The notes beneath the pieces were generated by a model, which did not search any database, had not been told where the DNA came from, and saw only the letters and a list, made by a program, of their open reading frames with translations. 64,000 nucleotides of DNA, taken from the NCBI RefSeq assembly GCF_019375475.1, contig NZ_JAHXGQ010000004.1, positions 186,001 through 250,000 of the forward strand. Direction: 5' to 3'. Source of the DNA: Saccharothrix obliqua. Lineage in GTDB: Bacteria; Actinomycetota; Actinomycetes; Mycobacteriales; Pseudonocardiaceae. Numbering within the stretch: the first letter of the stretch is position 1; each line of letters begins with the position of its first letter. The translations under genes were made by a program, and so were the position numbers. Positions 18,185-26,368 of this stretch are shown piece after piece.

Positions 18185-18203
18185 GCTTGCCGGTTCGGCA
18201 AGC
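18185..18203 (+). promoter_or_regulatory. Palindromic operator before the XRE-cupin gene
   Basis: GCTTGCCGGTTCGGCAAGC is a perfect palindrome with 8-bp arms around GTT, ending 7 bp before the GTG of the regulator. The 15-bp core TTGCCGGTTCGGCAA recurs exactly at 19797-19811 before a methyltransferase gene. A possible leaderless promoter (TTGCAC at 18175, CAAGCT at 18199, 18-bp spacer) would be covered by it. Autoregulation by the XRE-cupin protein is the natural inference. Confidence 0.75.
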
Positions 18204-18210
18204 TGACCGG

Positions 18211-18789
18211 GTGGACGACCTGGACGACGTGCTGAAGGCGGTCGGCCCGCGCCTGCGGGCCGTCCGCCGGCAGCGGGGCGTGACGCTCGCGGAACTCGCG
18301 GCCGAGACCGGGATCTCCGAGAGCACGCTGTCCCGGTTGGAGAGCGGGCAGCGGCGGGCCAACCTGGAACTGCTGCTGCCCCTCGCCCGCGCGCACGGCG
18401 TGCCGCTGGACGAACTGGTCGGCGCGCCCGCGACCGGTGACCCGCGGGTGCACCTGCGACCGGTGCGCCGCGGTGGCCGCACGTTCGTCCCGCTCACCCG
18501 CCGCGCGGGCGGGCTCCAGGCGTTCAAGCTGATCATCCCCGGCACGGCCGAGCAGCCGGTGCGGCCGGAGCTGCGCGTGCACGAGGGCTACGAGTGGCTG
18601 TACGTGCTGGACGGCAGGCTGCGGCTGATGCTCGGCGACCGGGACATGGTGCTCAAACCGGGCGAGGCCGCCGAGTTCGACACGCACGTGCCGCACTACT
18701 TCGACGCGGCGGGTACCGCGCCCGTCGAACTGCTCACCCTGTTCGGCAAGCAGGGCGAGCGGGCCCACCTCCGCGCCCGGACCGGCTAG
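18211..18789 (+). CDS. XRE-family regulator with cupin domain
   Basis: A 192-residue two-domain regulator. The N-terminal helix-turn-helix (about 8-65) reads RLRAVRRQRGVTLAELA, then ISESTLSRLESGQRRANLELL. The C-terminal cupin (about 110-190) has HEGYEWLYVLDGRLRLMLGD and a second motif with PGEAAEFDTHVPHYFDA, so ligand or metal binding is possible. GTG 18211 is the best start because a longer reading would put the palindromic operator inside the coding region. XRE-cupin regulators usually repress small catabolic or methylation operons, and here the shared operator points to the methyltransferase at 19134-19754. Confidence 0.88.
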   Translation: MDDLDDVLKAVGPRLRAVRRQRGVTLAELAAETGISESTLSRLESGQRRANLELLLPLARAHGVPLDELVGAPATGDPRVHLRPVRRGGRTFVPLTRRAGGLQAFKLIIPGTAEQPVRPELRVHEGYEWLYVLDGRLRLMLGDRDMVLKPGEAAEFDTHVPHYFDAAGTAPVELLTLFGKQGERAHLRARTG

Positions 18790-18793
18790 GGCG

Positions 18794-18970
18794 GTGTGGC
18801 ACGGCGCGACCTGCCGGAACGCCGTGGGCCGGAAGACGGTCCACAACCGGTTCCGGCGCTGGTCGCGCGACGGCACCCCGACCACACTGGTGGCGAAGGC
18901 GCGGGTGATCGCCGAGGCGGTCGACTCCGGCATCGTGCGCGCCCATCAGCAGGCCGCCGCCGCACGACCG
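18794..18970 (+). pseudogene. IS5-family transposase remnant
   Basis: The translation contains GRKTVHNRFRRWSRDGT, the highly conserved helix-turn-helix segment of IS5-type transposases (usual form W-x-T-V-x-N-R-F-R-R-W-x-R-D-G-T). It is followed after only 17 residues by VDSGIVRAHQQAA, matching the catalytic VDSTIVRAHQHAAGA region that normally lies about 30 residues further on. The first Trp and following residues have drifted. The start, most of the catalytic domain and both ends are missing, so this is a dead internal fragment. The sequence from here to 19133 shows no gene. Confidence 0.75.
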
Positions 18971-19133
18971 CGACCCGCGCCCCACACAGGGGCGGCCCGG
19001 GTCGTGTGGCGGGCACAGCGAACCAGGTGACCATGCCGTCGGCCGCTCCCGCGGCGGCCCCACCGCCGGCGTCCACCCGGCCTGCTACGTGATCGACCTG
19101 GCCGCCCTCGCCATCCGGCTTCGAGGACCCGCC

Positions 19134-19754
19134 CTAGCCGGCGCGGCGGACCCGCAGCACGTTGTCCACCCGGTGGCCCTCCTGCCCCTCGGGGCCGGTC
19201 ATCGAGCGCTCGACCAGTTCCTCCCGCTCGACGGACCACCCGTCGCCGAGCCGCAGCGCCGCCCGCACCTCGGCCGTGGTCGGGAAGTGCACCTCGTCGT
19301 GCGGCTCGTGCCACGACGGCCAACCCGCGTGGCCGACGACCAGCAGCACGCCACCGGGCGCGACCGCGCCGGCCGCCCGCCGCAGCACCGACTCGCGCTC
19401 GCCGTCCAGTTCCACCGGCGAGTGCAGGAACTGCGCGGACACCAGGTCGAACTCGCCGTCCGGGAAGGTACGCGACAGGTCGTGCCGCTCCCACGTGACG
19501 TGGTCGGCGACCGCCGCGTCCGCCGCCCGCGCGGCGGCCCGGTCGAGCACCGTGGCCGACACGTCGACGCCGACGACCCGCCACCCGCGCCGCGCCAGCC
19601 AGACCGCGTCCGCGCCCTCACCGCACCCGAGGTCGAGGGCGCGTCCCGGTGGCAGGTCGGCCGCTTCACGCACCAGCAACGGGTTCGGCTCGCCGCTCCA
19701 CACCTGGTCCCGCTCCAGGTAGAAGTTCTCCCAATACTGCTCGGCTGTCGTCAT
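19134..19754 (-). CDS. SAM-dependent methyltransferase under XRE-cupin operator
   Basis: A 206-residue class I methyltransferase beginning MTTAEQYWENFYLERDQVWSG, a typical N-terminus of small TehB/thiopurine-like methyltransferases, and having motif I ALDLGCGEGADAVWLA near residue 40. VVGVDVS and FDLVSAQFLHSP follow, with a late Pro-Gly motif APGGVLLVVGHAG. The ATG at 19754 is chosen because it leaves the palindromic operator (19797-19811) 43 bp upstream, whereas a longer start would place the operator in coding sequence. The substrate is unknown. Control by the XRE-cupin regulator is inferred from the exact operator match. Confidence 0.88.
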   Translation of the reverse strand: MTTAEQYWENFYLERDQVWSGEPNPLLVREAADLPPGRALDLGCGEGADAVWLARRGWRVVGVDVSATVLDRAAARAADAAVADHVTWERHDLSRTFPDGEFDLVSAQFLHSPVELDGERESVLRRAAGAVAPGGVLLVVGHAGWPSWHEPHDEVHFPTTAEVRAALRLGDGWSVEREELVERSMTGPEGQEGHRVDNVLRVRRAG

Positions 19755-19796
19755 GGCCGCAGGGTGCACCGGCCGGCGCGACGCGGGCCAGTTCTC

Positions 19797-19811
19797 TTGC
19801 CGGTTCGGCAA
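19797..19811 (-). promoter_or_regulatory. Second copy of the TTGCCGGTTCGGCAA operator
   Basis: An exact 15-bp copy of the palindromic core found before the XRE-cupin gene at 18185-18203. It lies 43 bp upstream of the methyltransferase ATG and 8 bp beyond the stop of the next gene. Two perfect copies within 1.6 kb, each before a start codon, make a regulator binding site very likely. Confidence 0.75.
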
Positions 19812-19819
19812 CCCGCCGC

Positions 19820-20404
19820 TCACGCGTACTCGGCCACCAGCGCCGCTCCGGCCGCGGTGGCGGTGCGTGCGGCGGCCACGAGTGCGTTGACACCCGCGTC
19901 GGGGCCGATGACGGCGGAGAGGTGGTGCAGTTCGGCGATCAGCCGGGGCGCGGAGAGGACCACGCCGCCGGGCGCGCGGTTGTCCCGCACCACCGGGGCG
20001 AAATCAGCCGGCGAGTAGACCACCGGTTCACCGGTGTGGTGCAGGAAGTGGTCGTACGCGCCGAGTCGGGCGACACCGGTCACGACCGGCGGGGCGCCGC
20101 GCCCGACGACGTGCTCGGGTCCGCGGTCCCAGACCGCGGCCAGGACCGGGTCGGTGAACGCCGAACCCGTCCCGAGCGGGGTGGTCCCGTCCGACACCGC
20201 CCGTCGAGCCGCCACGCGGCGCAGGTCGGCGACGTCGACCTGGTCCAGGTGCGGCGGCGCGTCCCCGGGTTCGGACCACGCCGCGAACGGGAAGTCCGCC
20301 GCCACCACCCGCGCGCCGGTCACGAGGTCGTCGTAGAACTCGGCGACCTCCGCCGGGAACCGGGACCGGAGCCCTGATGGCCCGACCACCAGCCGAAGCA
20401 ACAT
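19820..20404 (-). CDS. Hypothetical protein, 194 aa
   Basis: No recognised family. The protein is soluble, rich in Ala, Val and Asp, and lacks a signal peptide. A pattern of short conserved-looking strands (LRLVVGPSGLRSRF at the start, GSAFTDPVLAAVWDRGPEH, YDHFLHHTGEPVVYSP, PRLIAELHHLSAVIGPD) suggests an alpha/beta fold. Coding-type GC3 and a clean ATG start at 20404 support it. It precedes the methyltransferase on the same strand with a 65-bp gap that contains the XRE-cupin operator, so the two genes can be controlled separately. Confidence 0.65.
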   Translation of the reverse strand: MLLRLVVGPSGLRSRFPAEVAEFYDDLVTGARVVAADFPFAAWSEPGDAPPHLDQVDVADLRRVAARRAVSDGTTPLGTGSAFTDPVLAAVWDRGPEHVVGRGAPPVVTGVARLGAYDHFLHHTGEPVVYSPADFAPVVRDNRAPGGVVLSAPRLIAELHHLSAVIGPDAGVNALVAAARTATAAGAALVAEYA

Positions 20405-20502
20405 GGCGGGAGCCTATGCCGGACTGTGACGTGAGTGTGAGCAGCCCCGCCTAGCGTCCCCGTTGGTCACGCACGGGGGCACCGATCCGATTGGGGAGCG
20501 AC

Positions 20503-22581
20503 GTGGAGCAGTTCGGACGAAGGACGGTGCTGCGGGGCGCGGCGGTCGTCGCCGGAGCGGGCCTGCTCGGCACGGGAGCGACCGCGGGAACGGCCGCCGC
20601 CACGACGTACGACCCGAGGCAGCGGTTCCTCAGGCTCATCCCGGCGGGCAACGGCGTCATCTACGGCTTGCAGGCGGACGGCGAGCTGCTGTGGTTCCGG
20701 CACACCGGCTGGCAGACCGGGACCGCAGCTTGGTCGCCCGGGGTGGGCCGCCCGTTCGGCTCGGGCTTCCAGCGGTTCGCCGACGTGCTCGCGGCCGAGG
20801 ACGGGCGGATCTTCGGCCGCACCGGCGACGGCCGGATCGTGCGGTACCACTACGCCGTGACGAACCCGATGACCGGCGAAGGGCACTGGACCGACGGCGC
20901 GGGCACCGCGATCGGCGCGGGCTTCGACCGGTTCCCGCGCGTCTTCGGCGGCTGGAACGGCGTGCTGTACTGCCAGGACGCCGACGGCGCGCTGTGGTGG
21001 TACCAGCACACCGCCGCCGGGTGGACCGACGGCGGCGGGGGCAGGCTGATCGGCACCGGGTTCAAGCCCTACCAGACGCTGACCGCCGGTCCCGACGGCG
21101 TGATCTACGGCGTGCGCCAGGGCGATCCGCTGCACTGGTGGCGCTACCACGCGGACACCGGCCTGTGGGACAACGACGGGGAGCCCTTCCAGATCGGCGC
21201 GGGCTGGGGCGAGGGCATCCACAAGCAGGTGTTCTCCGACAACGCGGGATGTGTCTACGCGGTCGCGGTGGACGGTGGCGCGGTGCCCGGCGACGACGAC
21301 GCCCTGCACTGGTACCGCCTGCTCAACGCGCACGCGGTCGGGGCGGGCAACCCGCCGAACTGGTCCGGTGGCGGTGCCGCGGTGGAGGTCGGGCGCGGGT
21401 TCTCGGTCGAGGCGACCGGCGCGTTGCAGGGGTACGCGAGCACGTTGAGCGTCCGGCCGGGCGAGCACGCCGGGTTCCCGGTGTCGACCAGCCTGACCGG
21501 TGTCACCGCGTCGGTCGTGCGGCTCGACACCGGTCGGGAGCGGGTGTGGGGACCGACGTTCGTCGCCACCGGCCTGCAACAGCTCCCCGCCGACTACCGG
21601 ACCGCGGGGTGCGGCTGGGCCGAGCGCGTCGGCCTGACCGTGCCCGCCACCTGGGGCTCGGCGCTGTACGCCTGGGAACTCGCCTCGCCCGGCGGTGTGC
21701 GCCGGCACGTCCCGTTCGTCGTGCGACCGGCCGCACCGGTCGAGCGCGTGGCGTTCCTGCTGCCCACCAACACCTACAACGCCTACAACAACTGGGGCGG
21801 CCACAACCAGTATTCGCGGGGCGGGGACGGCGGACGGCGGCACGTGACGTTCCTGCGCCCGAGCACCGCGACCCCCGTGGAACCCACCGGGCGCATCGAG
21901 CACACCCTCTACAGCGACCTGTTCCTGGTGCGGTGGCTGGCTTCCGAGGGCATCAGGTACGACTGCTACGCGGACCACGACCTCGAAGCCGACGGCACGT
22001 GGCTCGGCCACTACGACGTGCTGGTGCTCGGCAGCCACCCGGAATACTGGTCGGAACTCATGCGGCAGCGCCTGGTCGACTACCTGGCCGCGGGTGGTCA
22101 TGTGATCAACACCGGCGGCAACGGCCTGTACGAACGGATGAGCTACCCGAACGCGACCACGGCCCAGCACCGGCACGCGACCGGCCGCCGCGACGAGTAC
22201 CACGTGGCCGGGATGTCGGAATCACAGGTGCTGGGCGTCGAACTCTCCCCCGCGTACATGGACTTCCACCCCTACCGCGTCGTGTCGGACCACCCGCTGC
22301 TGGCGGGCACCGGGCTCGCGGTGGGCGACCGGTTCGGGCAGGTCGCCCACAACGGCGCGGCCAGCGGCTGGGAGGTCGACCGCACACCGCCCGGTCTGGC
22401 GGGGGTGGAGCACATCGCGCGGGGCGACAACCCGGCGGGCGGCGCGGACATGGTGCTGGTGCGCAAGCCCAACGGCGGCTGGGTGTTCAGCGCCTCCTCC
22501 ATGTCGTTCAACGGGGCGTTGCCCCACGACGCCGCGGTGCGCCGCATCCTGCGCAACGCGTTCGACCTCGCCTTGGGCTGA
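20503..22581 (+). CDS. Tat-exported tachylectin/DMFase-beta-like protein
   Basis: A 692-residue secreted protein. A twin-arginine signal (FGRRTVLRGAAVVAGAGLLG) is at the N-terminus. Residues about 35-300 form tachylectin-type beta-propeller repeats (each around 45 residues, with G-V-I-Y-G-x-x and W-x-R or W-W-x-Y-x elements). The C-terminal half resembles the large subunit of N,N-dimethylformamidase (YNAYNNWGGHNQYS, YDVLVLGSHPEYWS, GGHVINTGGNGLYER). GTG 20503 is preferred over the TTG four codons upstream because GGGGAG sits 4 bases before it. Binding to sugars followed by amide or carbohydrate hydrolysis outside the cell is a reasonable but unproved role. Confidence 0.85.
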   Translation: MEQFGRRTVLRGAAVVAGAGLLGTGATAGTAAATTYDPRQRFLRLIPAGNGVIYGLQADGELLWFRHTGWQTGTAAWSPGVGRPFGSGFQRFADVLAAEDGRIFGRTGDGRIVRYHYAVTNPMTGEGHWTDGAGTAIGAGFDRFPRVFGGWNGVLYCQDADGALWWYQHTAAGWTDGGGGRLIGTGFKPYQTLTAGPDGVIYGVRQGDPLHWWRYHADTGLWDNDGEPFQIGAGWGEGIHKQVFSDNAGCVYAVAVDGGAVPGDDDALHWYRLLNAHAVGAGNPPNWSGGGAAVEVGRGFSVEATGALQGYASTLSVRPGEHAGFPVSTSLTGVTASVVRLDTGRERVWGPTFVATGLQQLPADYRTAGCGWAERVGLTVPATWGSALYAWELASPGGVRRHVPFVVRPAAPVERVAFLLPTNTYNAYNNWGGHNQYSRGGDGGRRHVTFLRPSTATPVEPTGRIEHTLYSDLFLVRWLASEGIRYDCYADHDLEADGTWLGHYDVLVLGSHPEYWSELMRQRLVDYLAAGGHVINTGGNGLYERMSYPNATTAQHRHATGRRDEYHVAGMSESQVLGVELSPAYMDFHPYRVVSDHPLLAGTGLAVGDRFGQVAHNGAASGWEVDRTPPGLAGVEHIARGDNPAGGADMVLVRKPNGGWVFSASSMSFNGALPHDAAVRRILRNAFDLALG

Positions 22582-22588
22582 ACCGCGG

Positions 22589-22849
22589 TCAGGTGCGGGT
22601 CAGCAGGTGGGCGTTGGTGAGGTCGGTGATGAGGGCCGTGACGTCGGTGGTCGCCCGGTCGGCGTCGATCCGGTACGCCCGCGCCACCGCGTCGGCCACG
22701 TCGGCGGGTGTGTCGCCGCGCAGCAGCGAGGTGACGATGAGCGAACCGGTTCCGTTGAGCTGCCAATACTCGCCGGAGCGCCGGTCGAGCAGCACCGCGC
22801 CGTCCTCGGTCTCGGTGAGCGTCACGGTGTCGCACAGCTGTACGGTCAT
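22589..22849 (-). CDS. Lasso peptide B1 protein (PqqD-like RRE)
   Basis: An 86-residue PqqD-like protein. This is the stand-alone RiPP recognition element that binds the lasso leader and presents it to the B2 protease. The family look is clear: AVLLDRRSGEYWQLNGTGSL, then a helical end with DVTALITDLTNAHLL. Its ATG overlaps the cyclase stop (ATGA). It is the only B1 gene in the window. No B2 gene follows, the next gene downstream being on the opposite strand, so locus 2 must obtain its protease elsewhere. Confidence 0.92.
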   Translation of the reverse strand: MTVQLCDTVTLTETEDGAVLLDRRSGEYWQLNGTGSLIVTSLLRGDTPADVADAVARAYRIDADRATTDVTALITDLTNAHLLTRT

Positions 22850-24720
22850 GCCATTCCCCTTGTCGTCACTGGGATTTCCGCGGTGACCGGTGGACCGGCC
22901 ACGGGCAGGTCGCGCAGCCACCGCTCGGCGCTGAAGGTCTGGGACAACGCGGTGGGCTCGTAGGGGCTGTCCCGCAGGGTGGTGACGCACGCCTCGCGCA
23001 ACGCCGCGGGATCGACCAACCCGTGCGCGGCCAACCGGGATTCCTCGCACAGCGCCAGGAGTTTCGCCCGCTGCTCGCGCAGGGAGGCGTGGACCAGCGC
23101 CGAGCCCTCGGCCTTGGTGCGCCGCGCGAGCGACCGCTCGGGCACGATGCCGCGCATGGCCTCGACCAGCAGCGGCTTGTAGGACCACGGCGTCGTCCGC
23201 TCCTCCGGCCGGACGGCGAGGCAGGCGTCCAGCACGGCGTCGGCCAGGAACGGGGCGGACATCGGCAGTCCCGCCGCGGCCGACAACTGGCCGATCACGC
23301 GGGTCACGTGCGCGGAGTACACGGCCTGCCGCACCATCAACGCCTGCGTGTGCGACCGGGGTCCGGGCGCGGGCCGGGACAGGCCCCGCCCGGCGTCCCG
23401 GAGGTAATCCGCGACGAGGTCCGCCGCGGCCGGTGTCGCCCACGGCGGCAGGTGCGCCGCCTGCCGCGGGCGCTCGTCCGCGGGCAGCGCGGTGACCAGG
23501 CCCGCGGCCAGCGCACGCAGCTCCACGCGGGCGGACCGGCGGGGCCACAGGTGCCGCCGGCCCCGCCACCACGGCCACCGCCCGGCCAGCCAGTGCGTCC
23601 ACAGCCGCCGGGCGCCCGCGAGCGGTCGGGCCCGCAGCAGGTCGCCCAGGTACTCGGACGAGTCCTGGAGCACCTCGTCACCGCCGTCGCCGGTCAGGCG
23701 CAGCCGGGCGCCGCGCGCGGTCAGCAGCCGGGCGGTCCAGGTGAACTCGGCGCGCACGGCGACACCGGGGAACGGCTCGTCCAAGGCGGGACCGGGTTCG
23801 GTGAGGTCGGCGTAGTGGGGCGGCACCTCACGTCCCGGGACGACGATCCGCGTGACGGGGCCGGGCAGGCAGGCGGCGGCACGGTCGGCCCACACCATGT
23901 CCTCGTCGTCGGGCTCGCCGGTGTCGGTCGTGAACGTGATCAGGGGCCGGTCCTCGCGCGCGGCCAGGAAGCAGACGGTGGTGCTGTCCAGCCCACCGGA
24001 CAGGTCCGCGCCCACCGGTCCCGGCTCCCGGTGCGCCGCGACGGTCGCCGCCAACGCCGTGCGCACCGCCGCCGCGCCCTCGGCTAGCGTCAGGACGGGG
24101 TCGGGTGGCGACCACCGCCGCACGACGCGGACCGGGCTCAGCCGGTCGAGCACCAGGCAGCTGTCCTCCGGCACCGGTGTGACGCCCCGCCACAGCGGTG
24201 GGTCGACCGGGCAGGGCAGTTCGTCGCTGAGCACCAGCAAGCGCATCGCCAGGGCGCGTTCGTCCACACCGGACCCCGTCGCGGCGGCCAGGACGTCCGC
24301 GCGGTCCGCCGCCACCGCCACCCCGTCGACCCGGATGTGGAACAGGCGGCGCAGCCCCGAGAGCGCGCCGTGCGCCAGGACCACCCCGTCCACCGACGCC
24401 ACGACGTGGACGCAGCCACCCACCGCGCGCGCGATCCGCGGCACGTCCGCCACGCCGCGCACCCCGGCCGCCAGTTCCGCCAGGCGCTCCTCGCCCACCT
24501 CGGACCAGCCGAACACGGCCAGCCGCACCCGGCCCGCCGAGCCCACCCGCGGCGGTGTCGACGCCCACCGGCCCACCAGCCACGGCCTGCCCGAGTGGTG
24601 CGTGACGCGGGACGCCGCCCGCGGCAACCGCTCGGCGACCGCCGCGGCGGCCTCGTGGTCGGGCAGCACCGCGAACCAGTCCTGCCCGTGGAACCCGCTG
24701 TCCGCACCGCATCGGTCCAT
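22846..24720 (-). CDS. Lasso cyclase C (asparagine synthetase-like)
   Basis: A 624-residue lasso macrolactam synthetase. An N-terminal glutaminase-like domain (about 1-200) lacks the catalytic N-terminal Cys of AsnB. The C-terminal AsnB-type domain has the PP-loop SGGLDSTT near residue 243, and later RLRLTGDGGDEVLQDS. The motif SYKPLLVEAMRGIVP is shared with the cyclase at 50.8 kb. The enzyme adenylates the ring Asp of the precursor and joins it to the core N-terminus. It lies between the precursor gene (163 bp upstream) and B1 (4-bp overlap). Its sequence is well diverged from the second cyclase, so the duplication is old. Confidence 0.93.
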   Translation of the reverse strand: MDRCGADSGFHGQDWFAVLPDHEAAAAVAERLPRAASRVTHHSGRPWLVGRWASTPPRVGSAGRVRLAVFGWSEVGEERLAELAAGVRGVADVPRIARAVGGCVHVVASVDGVVLAHGALSGLRRLFHIRVDGVAVAADRADVLAAATGSGVDERALAMRLLVLSDELPCPVDPPLWRGVTPVPEDSCLVLDRLSPVRVVRRWSPPDPVLTLAEGAAAVRTALAATVAAHREPGPVGADLSGGLDSTTVCFLAAREDRPLITFTTDTGEPDDEDMVWADRAAACLPGPVTRIVVPGREVPPHYADLTEPGPALDEPFPGVAVRAEFTWTARLLTARGARLRLTGDGGDEVLQDSSEYLGDLLRARPLAGARRLWTHWLAGRWPWWRGRRHLWPRRSARVELRALAAGLVTALPADERPRQAAHLPPWATPAAADLVADYLRDAGRGLSRPAPGPRSHTQALMVRQAVYSAHVTRVIGQLSAAAGLPMSAPFLADAVLDACLAVRPEERTTPWSYKPLLVEAMRGIVPERSLARRTKAEGSALVHASLREQRAKLLALCEESRLAAHGLVDPAALREACVTTLRDSPYEPTALSQTFSAERWLRDLPVAGPPVTAEIPVTTRGMA

Positions 24721-24883
24721 CCGCTTCCTCGTCTTCCGGCGCCGGGCCGCGCGTCACCGGTCACGGTCGCGCGGAGGTCTGTGCGGCACGGGCGGGGCAC
24801 GAGGTGACGGTTGCCCGTCACCGCGTGGGCGTGGGCTCCACCGCGCCCCGCCCGTGCGTCAACCAGTGGTCAGACCCGTGGCC

Positions 24884-25003
24884 TCAGTCGGTGTGGTGGC
24901 GACGGGCGCGGATGTAGCGGCCGTCCCGGCGGTAGCCCGGCCGAACGGCTCGGGTGAGCGCCCGGAAATCACCGATCCTGGCCAGCTTGGGGGTCTCGTA
25001 CAT
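24884..25003 (-). CDS. Lasso precursor peptide, locus 2
   Basis: A 39-residue peptide too short for routine gene finders. The leader MYETPKLARIGDFRALTR has the actinobacterial lasso pattern: Tyr2, Pro5 (+3), Gly11 (+9), Phe13 (+11) and Thr17 (+14). With Thr at -2 the core begins AVRPGYRRD, whose Asp9 is correctly placed for a 9-residue ring with Ala1. The tail is GRYIRARRHHTD. The core carries seven Arg and two His, so the product would be strongly cationic. GGAGGAG lies 9 bases upstream of the ATG. The cyclase and B1 genes follow in the same direction. Ring size and cleavage site are inferred. Confidence 0.88.
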   Translation of the reverse strand: MYETPKLARIGDFRALTRAVRPGYRRDGRYIRARRHHTD

Positions 25004-25432
25004 CGTCGGTCTCCTCCATTGCGGGAACCCGGGTTCACGGGTGGCCGACTCCGCCTCGCGGAGCCACGGCGCGGGCCCGTACACCGTGCGCGCGTCCACC
25101 TCCGGTGGAGGTCCACGCGGGGTCGACGTCGTCCGCCGGCCCCGGTCACGTGCGCTCCCGGCCTCATCCCACCGGTCGCACCAGCGGCCCTCCGCGATCC
25201 ATGAAACCAACCACCGCGACACCGTCCAAGGTGTACGGACCCGAACACCTCCTCTGTCCACGGACCACCCACGACCGTGCGCGACGACGGCACACTCCGT
25301 CGCCACACCGGCACGTCGAGCCCACCCTCCTGGACCGGGGCTGCGCCGGACAGGTGACCGCGGTTTTTCAAACCGCCGCAAGGCAGTTCCGCGGCAGGGG
25401 ACGTGCACCCCCGCCGCCACAACGGTTCCGGG
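25004..25432 (-). other. Upstream region of lasso locus 2 (429 bp)
   Basis: The stretch between the D-amino-acid oxidase stop and the lasso precursor holds no convincing gene. It must contain the lasso promoter. The part at 25161-25283 resembles the matching region before the second precursor gene (see 25201-25283). Confidence 0.6.
25201..25283 (-). promoter_or_regulatory. Conserved upstream element shared by two lasso precursor genes
   Basis: Without gaps, this stretch aligns with 53142-53224. Blocks ATGAAACCAACCACCGC and ATGGAACCAACAACCGC match at 15 of 17 positions, CCGAAC matches fully, and CCACCCACGACCGTGC against CCACCCCCGACCGTGC at 15 of 16. Both elements lie about 200 bp upstream of their precursor start codon. 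Promoter or operator function is inferred. Confidence 0.6.
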
Positions 25433-26368
25433 TCACCCGTCGAGCAGGTCCACCACGTCCGCCGCGCAGCCCCAGGACAACGTCACGCCCGCGCCGCCGT
25501 GGCCGTAGCAGCTGACGACCACCTGGCCGGCGCGCTCGACCCGGTCCACCCGCACCGCCGGCCGCGCCGGGCGCAGTCCGACCGCGCGCGACACCACCGG
25601 CGCGTCCCGCAACCGCGGCTCCAGCTCGGTGACGCGGTCCAGGATCGCCCGCTCCACCGCCGAATCGTGCGTTGTGCCGGTTTCGCCCGCTTCGGCCGTT
25701 CCGCCGCACACCACGTCGTGGCCGCGCGGGATCACGTACGCCATGCCGGCCGGGTTGTCGTCGTCCACCAGCCACCTGGTCAGCCCGGGGTTGGCCAGCC
25801 GCACGACCTGCCCGCGCACGGGCGTCAGCGCCGGATCTCCGACCAGCGCGCCGGACCGCAGGCCGGCGGCCACCACGACCACGCGCTGCGGGAGGTCGGC
25901 CGGGTCCGCGACGACGGCACGGCGGAACGCCACCCCGAGCCGGGCGCACCGCTCCACCAACCGGCCCAGGTACGCGGCCGTGTCCACGACCGGCAGCGAG
26001 CAGACGACACCGGACACCGCACCGGGCGGCAGCTCCGCCCGCCGGGCCGCCCGGTGCGCGGGCACGGCGGCCGTCCAGGACAGGTCGGGGTCGGCCGCCC
26101 GGTGCAGCACGACGCCCTCGCGCCACCACACCCCCGATGCCGGGTCCGCCGCCAGCTCCCGGAACCGGCGCAGCGACACCTCCGCCCAGCGCAGCACCGC
26201 GTCCGCCGGCGCGGCCAGGTACGGGAACCACAGGCCGCCCGCGACGGCCGAGACCGTGTCACCGGGCGCGAGGTCGGACACGACCTCCACCCGGTGCCCG
26301 GCCTCGGCCAGCCGCACCGCGCACGTCAAGCCGATCACACCACTGCCCACCACCGCGATGTCCGCCAC
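25433..26368 (-). CDS. FAD-dependent D-amino-acid oxidase
   Basis: A 311-residue DAO-family flavoprotein. The N-terminal dinucleotide fold is IAVVGSGVIGLTCAVRLAEAGHRV, followed by AGGLWFPYLA. The C-terminal GHGGAGVTLSWGCA is the FAD-binding end typical of D-amino-acid oxidases, and VRGQVVRL and YVIPRGHDVVCGGTAE are also family segments. It would oxidise a D-amino acid to the imino acid with production of hydrogen peroxide. GTG 26368 is the start that puts the Rossmann motif at residue 4. It is upstream of the lasso precursor on the same strand, but the 429-bp gap suggests separate transcription. Confidence 0.9.
   Translation of the reverse strand: MADIAVVGSGVIGLTCAVRLAEAGHRVEVVSDLAPGDTVSAVAGGLWFPYLAAPADAVLRWAEVSLRRFRELAADPASGVWWREGVVLHRAADPDLSWTAAVPAHRAARRAELPPGAVSGVVCSLPVVDTAAYLGRLVERCARLGVAFRRAVVADPADLPQRVVVVAAGLRSGALVGDPALTPVRGQVVRLANPGLTRWLVDDDNPAGMAYVIPRGHDVVCGGTAEAGETGTTHDSAVERAILDRVTELEPRLRDAPVVSRAVGLRPARPAVRVDRVERAGQVVVSCYGHGGAGVTLSWGCAADVVDLLDG

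Noticed and set aside
24866..24881. AGTGGTCAGACCCGT as a second DasR site next to the lasso precursor
   Set aside because: It lacks the central TA of the dre core and is not a palindrome. It lies behind the precursor gene.
24884..25420. Longer reading of the locus 2 lasso precursor (178 codons)
   Set aside because: The upstream codons have no leader character, and MYETP matches the start of the second precursor. GGAGGAG lies just before that ATG.
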